Positions 8,515 to 16,949 are shown, counted from the stretch's first letter. The stretch is 26,322 bases of DNA from JAXGTD01 sp040775095 (GCA_040775095.1 JAXGTD010000049.1:1-26322), one strand, 5' to 3'. Program-made: numbers and translations. The notes: generated by a model not told the origin, from the letters alone.

Positions 8515-11500
8515 TCAGCCGCGCCGCGCGGCGCCGCTCCGGAGGCCTTCCGCCGCACCCGGGCGGGCGCGCGCCAGGCCCCGATAGACGATGGGCATCA
8601 CGATCAGGACCAGCGGGATCTGCACCAGCAGTCCGGAGATGATCGCCACCGCCAGCGGCTGTTGCATGGCCGAACCCTGGCCCAGGGCGAGGGCGAGCGG
8701 CATCAGGGCGAGGATCGCGGCCAGCGTGGTCATGGCGATGGGGCGCATCCGGTTCTTCCCGGCACGGATCAGGGCCTCGTCCGCGGGCTCACCCGCGCGC
8801 ACCAGGGCGTGGTACTCCGAGAAATAGAAGATCGAGACCTCGGTGACGATGCCGACGATCATGGTCATGCCCATCATCGCGGTGATGTTGAGCTCGATCC
8901 CGGTCAGCCACAGGCCCGCGAACACCGCCGACATCGCAAGCAGCGGCGAGAGCAGGATGGCGAGCGCCGCGGGGAAGTCCTCGTAGAGGAAGAGCAGCAG
9001 CAGGAACACCAACGCAACGGCGGCAACGAACACCGCGATGAGGCCGTGGAAAGCGATCTGCTGCTGCTTGTAGAGCCCGCCCAGCTCGAAGTAGATGTCG
9101 CCCGGCAGGAGCGCGGGTGCGTTCAGCGCCTGTCTGACATCCCCGACCACCGAGCCCATGTCGCGCCCGCTGATACGCGCGGTCACGGCGACCATCGGCT
9201 TGAGGTCGTCGCGGGTGATCTGTGGCTGGCCGTTCTCCACCTCGACACGGGCGATGCGCTTGAGCGGCAAACCGTGCCCATCACTTGCCCGTACCCGGAT
9301 CCCCTCGATCTCGTCGCTGCGCACCCGCACCGACTCGGGCACCCAGACCCGGACATCGATGAGCTTGATCCCCTGCTGCACGGACGTGGTGACCAGGCCC
9401 TTGAGCCAGGCGGAGAGCTGGCGCGTGACCCCGTCCGGGTCGATCCCCTCGAGCGCGGCCTTGTCCCGATCCACGACGATCCGGATGGCGTCGCCGGCGA
9501 GCACCACCCCATCGTTCACGTCGACGATGCCGGGAATCGCGCGGACGGCCTCGGCCACCTTCGGCGCCGCGGCGAGAAGCGTTTCGGGCTTATCGCCGTA
9601 GAGCTTGATCTCGATGGGCTGGGGCACCGCCGTCAGATCGCCGATCAGGTCCTCCATCAACAGGGCCATCTCGACGTTCAGCCCAGGGACCTCCTGCTCG
9701 ATGCGGCCGCGCACCGCGTCCATGACCTGGTCGATGGGCGCGCGCGGGAGCGGCCTGAGGCGGACGAAGAAGTCACCCTCGTTCGCCTCGGTGATGCCGC
9801 CCCCGAGCTGCGCGCCGGTGCGCCGCGAGTAGGTCTGCACCGCCGGGTTCTGCCGCAGGATCGCCTCGACCTGGCGCAGCAGGCGATCGGTCTCGGTCAG
9901 CGAGGTGCCGGGGGGCGCCCGGTAGTCCAGGATGAAGCCACCCTCGTCCATGTGCGGCATGAATCCCGAGCCGACCTGCGAATAGGCCCCGTAGCCGGCG
10001 GTAATCACCGGGATCAGCGCGAGCGGCACGAGCAGCGGGGTGCGCATGGCGCGCCGCATCAGCCGTTCGTAGAGACCTTGAATAAGGGCAAACAGGGCCC
10101 CGACGTCCTCGCGCTCGGCATCGCGCGGGTGCAGCAGGTGCTCGGCCAGCAGCGGCACCGCGAGCCAGGCGAGCAGGAAGGAGATGAACAGGCTACTCGC
10201 CATGGTGAGCGACAGGGCCTTGAAGAAGGCGCCCGTGACCCCGCTGAGAAAGGCCAGCGGCGCAAACACCACGATGGTCGCGGCCGAGGACCCCGCCAGC
10301 GGCGCGGTGAGCTCGATGGCCGCCGCGCGCACGCTGGACGGGACATCGGAGCCGCCCTCGCGCAGACGCCGGATCACCTGCTCCATCATCACGATGGCGT
10401 CGTCGACGATCAGGCCCACGGCGGCGGCCATCCCGCCGAGGGTCATGATGTTGAAGCTCATGTGCAGGACGCCAAGCAGCAGAACCGTGCTGGCCAGCAC
10501 CGAGGGGACGACCAGGATCGCGACCAGGGTGATCTTCAGGCTGCGCAGGAACACCAGCAGCACGACCGCGGCCAGGACCACACCGATGGCGATGGCATCG
10601 CGCACGCTCGCCGCCGACGCGGTGATCAGCTGGCTCTGATCGTACCAGTTGGTCATCTGTACGTCCGCGGGCAGCTTGTCCCGGAAGGCACCCAGACGCT
10701 CCCGCACGCCCTCGACGATCCTGACCGTGTTCCCCCCGGGCTGCTGGTAGACCTGCACCAGCACCGCATCGCGCCCGTCGGCGGTGACCCGCAGCCATTG
10801 CGGGGCCGTCGTCTCGTACACCTCGGCCACGTCGCTCAGACGCACCAGCCCGCCCTCGCCACTGCGCAGCACCGTCTCCCCGATCGTCTTCAGCGAACGG
10901 ATACGTGTATCCGAGAGCAGCAGGTAGAGCTTGTAGTGATCCTCCAGACGGCCCACCGCCTGCAGCACGTTGCTGGCCGAGAGGGCCGTGGCGACGTCCT
11001 CGAGCCCGAGCCCGTAGGCGGCGAGCCTGGGCGGGTCGACCTCCACGCGGTACTCCGCCCGGCGGCCACCCGTCACCGCCACCTTTGCCACCCCGGCGAT
11101 CGACGAGAGCAACGGGACGAGCTGGTACTCGGCGAGGTCGCGCAGCGCCACCAGGCCCTCGCGCGCCGAGGTCAGGGCGTAGGCGGCGACCGGGAAGACG
11201 GTCGGGTCCATCCGGCGCACGCTGAAGCTGGTGCCCGGCGGCAGCTGGGGCAGCACCTGGTTGATCGCGGACTCGACCTGAAGCATCGCGGCCACCATGT
11301 CCTGGCCCCACTGGAAATTCACCGACAGCTCAGCGCTGCCGCGGCTGCTGGTCGAGCGCAGCCCGGCCACACCGGGCACCGAGCGAATGGCCTGTTCGAC
11401 CGGCCGGGTGACGGCGATGACCATCTGATCGGCGGGACGGTCGCCGGCATCCAGTGAGACCACGACCCGCGGAAAGTCGACGTGGGGGAACAGGGCGACC

Positions 11501-11598
11501 GGCAGCCTGGTCGCGGCCGCGATCCCGGCCAGGGCGAGGATCGCCACCAGAAAGAGGATGGAGCGCCGATGCGCGGCCGCCCAATGCGCGAGCGTCAT
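8515..11598 (-). CDS. RND efflux pump, inner-membrane permease (operon 1)
   Basis: The proton-driven pump of a tripartite efflux system. The 1027-residue length and organisation fit the RND family: a first span at about 13-30, a large periplasmic porter domain at about 31-330, a cluster of spans from about 335, a second periplasmic domain, and further spans to the end. The proton-relay aspartates are present in the fourth span (VGLIVDDAIVMME, Asp399 and Asp400), as in hydrophobe exporters such as AcrB rather than the single Asp of CusA-type metal pumps. The N-terminal block (FPHVDFPRVVVSLDAGDRP) resembles a poorly characterised RND subgroup that shares features with metal pumps. The start codon overlaps the adaptor stop (ATGA at 11595-11598), indicating translational coupling. 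The substrate is unknown. Confidence 0.92.
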   Translation of the reverse strand: MTLAHWAAAHRRSILFLVAILALAGIAAATRLPVALFPHVDFPRVVVSLDAGDRPADQMVIAVTRPVEQAIRSVPGVAGLRSTSSRGSAELSVNFQWGQDMVAAMLQVESAINQVLPQLPPGTSFSVRRMDPTVFPVAAYALTSAREGLVALRDLAEYQLVPLLSSIAGVAKVAVTGGRRAEYRVEVDPPRLAAYGLGLEDVATALSASNVLQAVGRLEDHYKLYLLLSDTRIRSLKTIGETVLRSGEGGLVRLSDVAEVYETTAPQWLRVTADGRDAVLVQVYQQPGGNTVRIVEGVRERLGAFRDKLPADVQMTNWYDQSQLITASAASVRDAIAIGVVLAAVVLLVFLRSLKITLVAILVVPSVLASTVLLLGVLHMSFNIMTLGGMAAAVGLIVDDAIVMMEQVIRRLREGGSDVPSSVRAAAIELTAPLAGSSAATIVVFAPLAFLSGVTGAFFKALSLTMASSLFISFLLAWLAVPLLAEHLLHPRDAEREDVGALFALIQGLYERLMRRAMRTPLLVPLALIPVITAGYGAYSQVGSGFMPHMDEGGFILDYRAPPGTSLTETDRLLRQVEAILRQNPAVQTYSRRTGAQLGGGITEANEGDFFVRLRPLPRAPIDQVMDAVRGRIEQEVPGLNVEMALLMEDLIGDLTAVPQPIEIKLYGDKPETLLAAAPKVAEAVRAIPGIVDVNDGVVLAGDAIRIVVDRDKAALEGIDPDGVTRQLSAWLKGLVTTSVQQGIKLIDVRVWVPESVRVRSDEIEGIRVRASDGHGLPLKRIARVEVENGQPQITRDDLKPMVAVTARISGRDMGSVVGDVRQALNAPALLPGDIYFELGGLYKQQQIAFHGLIAVFVAAVALVFLLLLFLYEDFPAALAILLSPLLAMSAVFAGLWLTGIELNITAMMGMTMIVGIVTEVSIFYFSEYHALVRAGEPADEALIRAGKNRMRPIAMTTLAAILALMPLALALGQGSAMQQPLAVAIISGLLVQIPLVLIVMPIVYRGLARARPGAAEGLRSGAARRG

Positions 11599-12656
11599 GG
11601 CGCGCGTTCCCGCACGGACTCGCCGTCGCGCAGCTCATAGTTGCCGAGCACGACCACGGAGTCGCCCGCCGCGAGCGCACCCCTGACCTCGATCTCGGTG
11701 CCCTGCCCGACACCGGTGTCGACGTCGACCCGATGCGCGGTCCCCTTGGTCACGACGAACAAAAAGGCCTGCTTGCCATCGCGCAGCACCGCGCTGCGCG
11801 CCACCACCAGCGCCTGGTGCGCCGGCAGCCGGATGCGCGCCGAGACCCGGCTCCCCAGCACCAGGCCCCCGGTCTGCGCCTCGGGGATCGGGGCGAGGAC
11901 ATCGACCAGGTGGGTGCTCGGGTTGATCATGCCGTGGATCTCGCGCAACCGGGTCTCGACGCGCACGCCCGGCACGAACACCGGGCTTACCGTGGCCGGC
12001 AATCCCGGGTGCAACCGACCCAGGTCCTCCGGCTCCAGCCCCAGGCGCGCGACCAGTCGCTTCTCGGCGGCAATGAGCATGGCGGTGCTGTCGGCCTGGA
12101 CGCGCTGACCCTGCGCCACGTCCAGACGGGTGATGACCCCGTCGATCGGGGTACGCAGGGTCTCGGAGGCGACGTCCATGCCGCGTGCGCGCAGGGCCTC
12201 GAGCGTCGCCTCGGCATCGCGCAGCGCCTTCTGCGCCGCATCCACCTGGGCCTTCGTGGCCAGGTGCTCGGCGAGCAGGCGTCGCTGACGGGCGACCTCG
12301 CGCCCCGCAAAATCCACCGCACTCTGCGCCTGGAGAAACTGCATATGGGCATCCGGGGCGGTGACCAGCTCGATGAGCCGGTCACCGGCGCTCACCCGCT
12401 CTCCCAGGCTGACCCAGATGCGGTTGACCAGACCCGCATGCGGCAGCGACAGGCTCAGCACCTGATCCGGGTCGGGCTCGAGCACGCCATAGACCTGCAG
12501 GGTCTCGCCGACCTCGTCTTCCGTGACCGGCGCCGTTTCGACCAGCACCCCGGAGGGCTGCGCCCAGGCCGCCGCGGTGAAGAGACCCAGCAGGGCCGCC
12601 ATCGCGCGCCGCGGGGCCGGCCTTGCCGTTGGTCTGGCCTGCGCCATGCATCTCAT
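11595..12656 (-). CDS. RND periplasmic adaptor (membrane fusion protein, operon 1)
   Basis: The periplasmic adaptor linking the pump to the outer-membrane channel. The 353-residue product starts with a signal peptide (hydrophobic AALLGLFTAAAWA, probable cleavage after AWA at about residue 32). It then has the HlyD-family order: a first barrel and lipoyl half around 45-95, an alpha-helical hairpin at about 100-160 (QAQSAVDFAGREVARQRRLL and AQKALRDAEATLEALRARG), the second lipoyl half with TPIDGVITRLDVAQGQRV, and C-terminal barrel and proximal domains. The ATG at 12656 overlaps the TolC-like gene's stop (ATGA at 12653-12656) and has GGAG 8 bases upstream, which supports this start over the inner ATG three codons later. 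It lies in the middle of a three-gene operon. Confidence 0.92.
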   Translation of the reverse strand: MRCMAQARPTARPAPRRAMAALLGLFTAAAWAQPSGVLVETAPVTEDEVGETLQVYGVLEPDPDQVLSLSLPHAGLVNRIWVSLGERVSAGDRLIELVTAPDAHMQFLQAQSAVDFAGREVARQRRLLAEHLATKAQVDAAQKALRDAEATLEALRARGMDVASETLRTPIDGVITRLDVAQGQRVQADSTAMLIAAEKRLVARLGLEPEDLGRLHPGLPATVSPVFVPGVRVETRLREIHGMINPSTHLVDVLAPIPEAQTGGLVLGSRVSARIRLPAHQALVVARSAVLRDGKQAFLFVVTKGTAHRVDVDTGVGQGTEIEVRGALAAGDSVVVLGNYELRDGESVRERAP

Positions 12657-14035
12657 CGGGCATCTCCTTCGTCGAGCGGGAGCGCGAGCGTCGTCTGCAG
12701 GGCAAACCGGTTCTCCCAGGCCGATTGCATCAGGTTCAGCTGTTCAAGGCGCTTGTTCACCCAGGTCGTCTCCATGTTCAGAAAGGTCAGGGCGTCGATC
12801 TCCCCCTCCTCGTAGGCGCGCTTCGCCGGTTCGACCAACAGCTTCAGGCGCGGGAGGTACTCCGCCAGGTCGCCCTGCTGCCGGCGGATGATGTCCTGCA
12901 ACGTCAGCAGCCGGTCGGCATCCACCGATGCCTGGGCAAGGCGGGTCTGAAACTCCCGCGCGAGTTGCTCGCGGGTCGCGCGCTCGGTCGCGATAGCCCC
13001 CCGGTTGGCGTTGAACAAGGGCAGGGTAAGATTGACCCCGAAACCGCCGGTGTTGACATCGCTGGTGTCCCGGGCGCGGTTGAAGCCGATGCTGATCGAG
13101 GGAAACTGGGCCAGGATCGCCGCCCTCACCCGCGCCTCCTGGCTCTCGTAGCCGGCCTTCAACGCGAGCAGGTCCGGGCGCACGTCGGGCAGGACATCCA
13201 GCTGCCGCGTCAGCTCGTGCTTGTCCACGGACCTGGGCGCGCACAGCGGCGCCAGGCGCAACCCGACACCGGGGCGCAGCCCAAGGACCAGGTTCAGCTC
13301 GTGGGTCGTCGCGTTGTGGGTCTGCTCGAGCTGGTAGATCTGGCTGAGGGTATCGAGCACCGCCGTCAGGTCGGTCCCGTTGACGTCGAGCGTGACGTCA
13401 CCGTCCGCAAGGCCCTTCGCCGACCGCGCATAGCGCGCCTTATAGAGCGCGAGCATCTCCTGGAGCAACCGCAGGCGCTGTTGTTCCAGATCGGCGCGAA
13501 CGGCCAGCGATCGCGCCTGCTGGACGGTCTGCCATTCCGACCAGAGCAGGTCCAGGCGCACCTGGGTCTGTCCCTGACGCTCCGCCTCGATGCGCGCCGC
13601 GCGGGTGACCAGGGGGATGATGTCGTAGCTCAGCCCCAACCCCCAGGCGTCCACCAGCCCGGTGGGATCCCCCATGGGCCGGTCCAGCGTGGCGGCGAGC
13701 TGCGGGTCCGGCAGCAACCGCGCGGAGAAGACCTGCGCGTCGGCAACGCCCAGCTTGGTGCGCTGCGCCTTGAGGTCGGGGTTGTTGATGACGGCAAGGA
13801 TCCCGACCTCGGTCAGATCAAACCCGTCGGACGGATCGAAGCGATGCCACTGGGCGTCTTTCGCCGATGGGTCTATCGTCCGGGTGAGGACCGCTGCCGG
13901 GTCAGACGCGAGGGGCGAACGCTCACGCAGCGGTTGCGCCCGGTAGCTGGCGCATCCGCCCAGCAGAACGGCCACTCCCACAACGAGCCACGCCACCACC
14001 CCATGTACCGGGGGATGCATCCCCTTCTCCATCAT
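12653..14035 (-). CDS. TolC-family outer-membrane efflux lipoprotein (operon 1)
   Basis: The outer-membrane channel of the tripartite pump and the first gene of its operon. The 460-residue product has a lipoprotein signal: a hydrophobic stretch at 13-26 followed by the lipobox LGGC with the lipid-bearing Cys at 28. The rest is rich in long amphipathic helices (for example QAQVFSARLLPDPQLAATLD, then TRAARIEAERQGQTQVRLDL), and shows the internally repeated alpha-barrel plus beta-strand pattern of OprM/NodT-type factors. I place the start at ATG 14035 because AAAGGAGG lies 7 bases upstream; the open frame to 14446 adds 137 residues antisense to the MFS gene. The adaptor gene overlaps by 4 bases. 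It is transcribed divergently from the MFS transporter, with a 181-base shared promoter region. Because the second RND operon has no outer-membrane gene, this protein may also serve it (inference). Confidence 0.92.
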   Translation of the reverse strand: MMEKGMHPPVHGVVAWLVVGVAVLLGGCASYRAQPLRERSPLASDPAAVLTRTIDPSAKDAQWHRFDPSDGFDLTEVGILAVINNPDLKAQRTKLGVADAQVFSARLLPDPQLAATLDRPMGDPTGLVDAWGLGLSYDIIPLVTRAARIEAERQGQTQVRLDLLWSEWQTVQQARSLAVRADLEQQRLRLLQEMLALYKARYARSAKGLADGDVTLDVNGTDLTAVLDTLSQIYQLEQTHNATTHELNLVLGLRPGVGLRLAPLCAPRSVDKHELTRQLDVLPDVRPDLLALKAGYESQEARVRAAILAQFPSISIGFNRARDTSDVNTGGFGVNLTLPLFNANRGAIATERATREQLAREFQTRLAQASVDADRLLTLQDIIRRQQGDLAEYLPRLKLLVEPAKRAYEEGEIDALTFLNMETTWVNKRLEQLNLMQSAWENRFALQTTLALPLDEGDAR

Positions 14036-14103
14036 TCGCCTGCCTCCTTTACGCTTCCCGACCCGGCTCGCCGCGGCGGCGTCGATCAACGCATGCCGCA
14101 CGG

Positions 14104-14116
14104 CTACAGGGTAGCA
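14104..14116. promoter_or_regulatory. Inverted repeat in the divergent TolC/MFS promoter region
   Basis: GCTAC and GTAGC flank an AGG centre at 14104-14116 in the 181-base region between the divergent efflux operon and MFS gene. The half-sites are short, so chance is quite possible. No convincing -35/-10 pair was found in this gap on either strand. Confidence 0.25.
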
Positions 14117-14216
14117 AACCGGAAGCCGCTCGCCGGATTGCCGGTTGCTTCGGAATCGCGGCCCAGACCGACCGCGTCTCTCGTACCGACGACCTGCTTG
14201 TCGAGGAGCCATCGCC

Positions 14217-15380
14217 ATGCACACCCTGCCAAGAACCGTGGTCATCCTCGCGCTGGTGTCCTTCCTCAACGATGCCGCCAGCGAGATGATCACGCCCCTG
14301 CTGCCGCTGTTTCTCACCGCGACCCTGGGCGCCGGCCCAGCCGTCGTCGGCCTGGTGGAGGGGCTCGCCGAGGCGACCGCCAGCCTGCTCAAGCTCGTCT
14401 CCGGCCGGCTCGCGGACCGGGGCTGGCGGCGCAAGCGGCTGGTCATTGCCGGCTACGGGCTCTCCAACCTGGCCCGCCCGGCAATCGGCCTGGCACTCGG
14501 CTGGGGCTGGGTGCTGCTGCTGCGCTTTCTCGACCGGGTGGGCAAGGGCGTGCGCACCTCGCCCCGGGACGCCCTGATCGCCGCCAGCACGAACGCCGCC
14601 CAACGCGGAAAGGCCTTCGGCTTCCACCGGGCGCTGGACAACGGCGGGGCCATGGTCGGGCCCCTGATCGCCTTCGCCCTGTTGAGCCGCGGGGTCGACA
14701 TCGGCCAGGTGTTTCTCTGGTCGATCCTGCCTGGCGCGCTGGTGCTGCTGCTCCTGGTCACGCGCCTGGAGGAGGCCCCGCGCCCGCCCCGGCCGCCTGC
14801 CGCGGTCCCGCTGCGCTGGGGCCATCTGGATCACCGGGTACGCGGGCTGATTCTGGCGGCCGGCGGCCTCGCCCTGGCCAGCGCGCCCGAGGCCTTTCTG
14901 GTGCTCTGGGCCAGCGACCGCGGCCTCACCCTGGCCTGGGTGCCCCTGATCTGGGCCGCGGCCAGCGCGGTGAAGGCACTGGTGTCAGCCCCCGCCGGCA
15001 CCCTCTCGGACCGTCTCGGGCGCCGGCCGGTGCTGCTCGGGGGCTGGTCCCTGCGCATTGTCCTTCTGCTCGTCCTGGCCCTGACCGCGGACGGCAACAA
15101 CGAGTTGGTCACCTGGCTGGTGTTTCTGGCCTACGGCGGGGCCCTGGCGGCCACCGAGGGCGCCGAACGGGCGCTCGTCGGGGATTTCACGCCGGGGCAT
15201 GCGCAGGGGACGGCGTTCGGCCTTTACCACATGACCGTGGGCCTCGCCGCGCTGCCCGGTGCGCTGCTCTTCGGCGGCGTCTGGCAGCTGTGGGGGAGCC
15301 AGGCCGCCTTCCTGCTGGCCGCGACGATCGCGCTCGCGGCGGTCTGGACACTGCTGCGGCTCGGCCGGGCGCGGGCCTGA
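14217..15380 (+). CDS. MFS transporter
   Basis: A 387-residue inner-membrane secondary transporter of the major facilitator superfamily with about twelve hydrophobic spans. Typical motifs are the motif-A loop between spans 2 and 3 (SGRLADRGWRRKR, 62-74), DRVGKGVRTSPRDALIA (106-122), and the repeat of motif A in the second half (TLSDRLGRRPVLLGG). The DRVGKGxRTxPRDALIA block marks a subgroup of proton-driven exporters that I cannot tie to a substrate. The start is the ATG at 14217 with GAGGAG 8 bases upstream; the longer frame from 14145 adds 24 unstructured residues. It is divergent from the tripartite RND operon, so the two may share a regulator. The gene stands alone: the next gene is convergent. 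Confidence 0.9.
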   Translation: MHTLPRTVVILALVSFLNDAASEMITPLLPLFLTATLGAGPAVVGLVEGLAEATASLLKLVSGRLADRGWRRKRLVIAGYGLSNLARPAIGLALGWGWVLLLRFLDRVGKGVRTSPRDALIAASTNAAQRGKAFGFHRALDNGGAMVGPLIAFALLSRGVDIGQVFLWSILPGALVLLLLVTRLEEAPRPPRPPAAVPLRWGHLDHRVRGLILAAGGLALASAPEAFLVLWASDRGLTLAWVPLIWAAASAVKALVSAPAGTLSDRLGRRPVLLGGWSLRIVLLLVLALTADGNNELVTWLVFLAYGGALAATEGAERALVGDFTPGHAQGTAFGLYHMTVGLAALPGALLFGGVWQLWGSQAAFLLAATIALAAVWTLLRLGRARA

Positions 15381-15469
15381 GCGGACGGGAAACGGTATCG
15401 GGCGCTGACCATGGTGCCTACCCGGAGCGCGCTCCCTCGGAAAGGGCAAGGCATTCGATCAACGCCTGC

Positions 15470-15997
15470 TTAGAAGGCCCCACCGACCGCCGAGTGACCG
15501 AATACGATCTCGCCGCGGGTGCCATCGTCCATCTCGATGATGCCAATCCCGTTGCGGCCCCGCTCGTCGAGGATGATGTTGGCCGTGCCGCGGCCGCCAT
15601 CGTCGCAGTGCACCTTGAAAATGGCCCTGGTATCGCCGGCGAAGGCGTTGTAGCGCCCGCGGCAGACGTTGCGTCCGTTGCTCACGGTAAAGGCGGCGGC
15701 AAAGGGCTGCGAGACGTAGCTGCCGCGATAGACGTCCTCGTCGAACACGACAACGAACGGGCCCCTGGTGGCCTCGTCCGGCTCGATCTTCTCCAACTCG
15801 GCATCCTGATAATGCTGAATCACCGAGGTCAGGCAGGTATGGCGATCCTCCATCGGGATGCCGCGACACAGGATGCGACCATACTCGATGGCCGGTACAT
15901 CGGTCATCACCAGGTTATAGTCCGTCGTGGCCTCGTTGGCCGAGCATCCCGCGAGCGCCAACGCGACCGCGACGACCAGTATGGTGCGATGGTTCAT
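15470..15997 (-). CDS. Small lipoprotein with four conserved-looking cysteines
   Basis: A predicted lipoprotein of 175 residues. The signal sequence ends in the lipobox LAGC with the lipid-bearing Cys at 18. The mature part has four more cysteines at 44, 55, 112 and 131, an even number that would suit two disulfides in the periplasm. The C-terminal third is glycine-rich and probably beta-stranded, with a pattern CDDGGRGTAN (131-140) and MDDGTRGEIVFG (156-167). I do not recognise a named family. The start at ATG 15997 was chosen because it gives a clean signal peptide; the minus strand has GGGGGAG just upstream with a short spacing. A -10-like TATAGT lies on the minus strand at 16054-16059 without a good -35 box. 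No function can be stated. Confidence 0.78.
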   Translation of the reverse strand: MNHRTILVVAVALALAGCSANEATTDYNLVMTDVPAIEYGRILCRGIPMEDRHTCLTSVIQHYQDAELEKIEPDEATRGPFVVVFDEDVYRGSYVSQPFAAAFTVSNGRNVCRGRYNAFAGDTRAIFKVHCDDGGRGTANIILDERGRNGIGIIEMDDGTRGEIVFGHSAVGGAF

Positions 15998-16119
15998 CGT
16001 CTCCCCCGAGCTCGACACGACGCGCACGGCGATACGCGCCATCCTCGCGGTCGACTATAACCGAGTGACCGGGCCCGGGGTGTGCCCGATTGCACAGGTT
16101 GGCTCGCCGGGACCATGGG

Positions 16120-16136
16120 CGACCCACTATGGGTCG
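16120..16136. repeat. Perfect 6-bp inverted repeat
   Basis: CGACCC and GGGTCG flank a five-base loop at 16120-16136, between the lipoprotein gene and the REP cluster. No T-run follows. It may be a hairpin or a protein-binding site. Confidence 0.4.
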
Positions 16137-16174
16137 GCCGAGAAAAATCCGCTCGCCGCAAGATCCTTCACCCC

Positions 16175-16190
16175 GTAGGAGCCCGCTTGC
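16175..16190 (+). repeat. REP element 1 (partial)
   Basis: GTAGGAGCCCGCTTGC, the 5' part of the REP unit found complete at 16928-16949. Its 3' palindrome arm is lost (it continues as ACGTAC). It lies upstream of the RAYT gene. Confidence 0.8.
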
Positions 16191-16219
16191 ACGTACACAC
16201 ATGGAAGACGTGCCGCAGC

Positions 16220-16225
16220 TATACT
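16220..16225 (+). promoter_or_regulatory. Possible -10 box upstream of the RAYT gene
   Basis: TATACT at 16220-16225 lies 53 bases before the RAYT start codon. No recognisable -35 box is found at 16 to 18 bases upstream, so the call is weak. Confidence 0.25.
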
Positions 16226-16277
16226 CAGGATCCAACAAGGAGCAACAACTGGCCTGTTCGAAGGCCATCAGGAAACC

Positions 16278-16787
16278 GTGGCCACGACAAGCGCGATCCT
16301 CGCCCGCAAGCGGGCCCCTACGGGGACCTTGCCCCATGCGCGTGATCTGCGCAAGGGCCGGTGGTCGGAGACCGGACGGGTGTACCTGATCACGAGCGTG
16401 ACGGAGCAACGGCAACCGGTATTCCGAAATCTTTGGTCCGTGCGCATCTTGATTCGCGAGCTTCGCGAGCTTCGCGAGGTGGACGCGTTGGACTGGTCGT
16501 TCACATGGGCCTACGTCGTCATGCCCGACCATCTGCACTGGCTCACCGCCTTGCGGCAGGCCGACCTGTCGCGGCTGGTTCTGCGGGTGAAGTCGCGCTC
16601 GGCGATCGGGATCAATCGCCTTTTCGGTCAGAGCGGACGGGTTTGGCAGAAGGGCTTCCACGACCATGCGATACGCGAGGAAGAGGATCTGCGCGCGCTA
16701 GCGCGCTATGTGGTCGCCAACCCAGTACGCGCGGGGTTGGTGCAATCCGTCCGCGACTATCCGCATCGGGATGCGCGTTGGCTGTAG
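16278..16787 (+). CDS. rayT: REP-associated tyrosine transposase (RAYT, Y1 family)
   Basis: A single-strand DNA endonuclease of the RAYT family, which binds and cuts REP elements and is thought to spread them. The 169-residue product has the family motifs: the histidine pair in MPDHLHWL (82-89, His85 and His87), WQKGFHDH (123-130), and the likely catalytic Tyr144 in ARYVVANPVRAGLV (142-155). The GTG at 16278 is the start used (AGGA about 6 bases upstream). However, codons 8 to 15 are REP element 2, so translation may instead begin at TTG 16329, leaving the REP in the leader. A 9-bp unit (TTCGCGAGC) repeats three times at 16453-16479 and encodes RELRELRE. The gene is flanked by REPs on both sides, the usual arrangement for a RAYT and its cognate elements. 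Confidence 0.9.
   Translation: MATTSAILARKRAPTGTLPHARDLRKGRWSETGRVYLITSVTEQRQPVFRNLWSVRILIRELRELREVDALDWSFTWAYVVMPDHLHWLTALRQADLSRLVLRVKSRSAIGINRLFGQSGRVWQKGFHDHAIREEEDLRALARYVVANPVRAGLVQSVRDYPHRDARWL
16301..16321 (-). repeat. REP element 2, inside the RAYT reading frame
   Basis: On the minus strand this reads GTAGGGGCCCGCTTGCGGGC, one base different from the other copies. It has the GTAG head and a complete CCCGC-TT-GCGGG palindrome. It falls within codons 8 to 15 of the annotated transposase. Confidence 0.85.
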
Positions 16788-16800
16788 ACGCCGGTCGCCG

Positions 16801-16819
16801 CCCGCGAGCGGGCTCCTAC
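16801..16819 (-). repeat. REP element 3
   Basis: On the minus strand: GTAGGAGCCCGCTCGCGGG, with the GTAG head and a CCCGC-TC-GCGGG palindrome. It starts 14 bases after the RAYT stop codon. Confidence 0.88.
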
Positions 16820-16870
16820 GTGAGGTGCAACGATCAATTGAAGGCTCCCTTCCGGGCTGGGCAGCTCCGG

Positions 16871-16892
16871 TCGCCCGCGAGCGGGCTCCTAC
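16871..16892 (-). repeat. REP element 4 (left arm of a BIME)
   Basis: On the minus strand: GTAGGAGCCCGCTCGCGGGC, then GA. It forms an inverted pair with REP element 5 across a 35-base spacer, the classic bacterial interspersed mosaic element arrangement. Confidence 0.9.
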
Positions 16893-16927
16893 GGGATTGG
16901 CGACCGGCGCCGGAGCGGGTTCGTGCC

Positions 16928-16949
16928 GTAGGAGCCCGCTTGCGGGCGA
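16928..16949 (+). repeat. REP element 5 (right arm of a BIME)
   Basis: GTAGGAGCCCGCTTGCGGGC followed by GA, the most complete copy, in plus orientation. With element 4 it can form a large cruciform or stem-loop. It lies about 100 bases upstream of the promoter of the second RND operon. Confidence 0.92.

Noticed and set aside
8431..11457. 1008-codon plus-strand open frame antisense to the first RND pump
   Set aside because: It mirrors the pump gene codon for codon, is rich in His/Asp/Arg, and has no motif. GC-rich third positions remove stops on the opposite strand.
15424..15435. GGAGCGCGCTCC palindrome after the MFS gene as a terminator
   Set aside because: Perfect but with no room for a loop and no T-run, so it is unlikely to act as an intrinsic terminator.
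16175..16949. Possible CRISPR array from repeated GTAGGAGCCCGC units
   Set aside because: Copies alternate in orientation, spacers are irregular and partly coding, and a RAYT gene is present, all of which fit REP elements.
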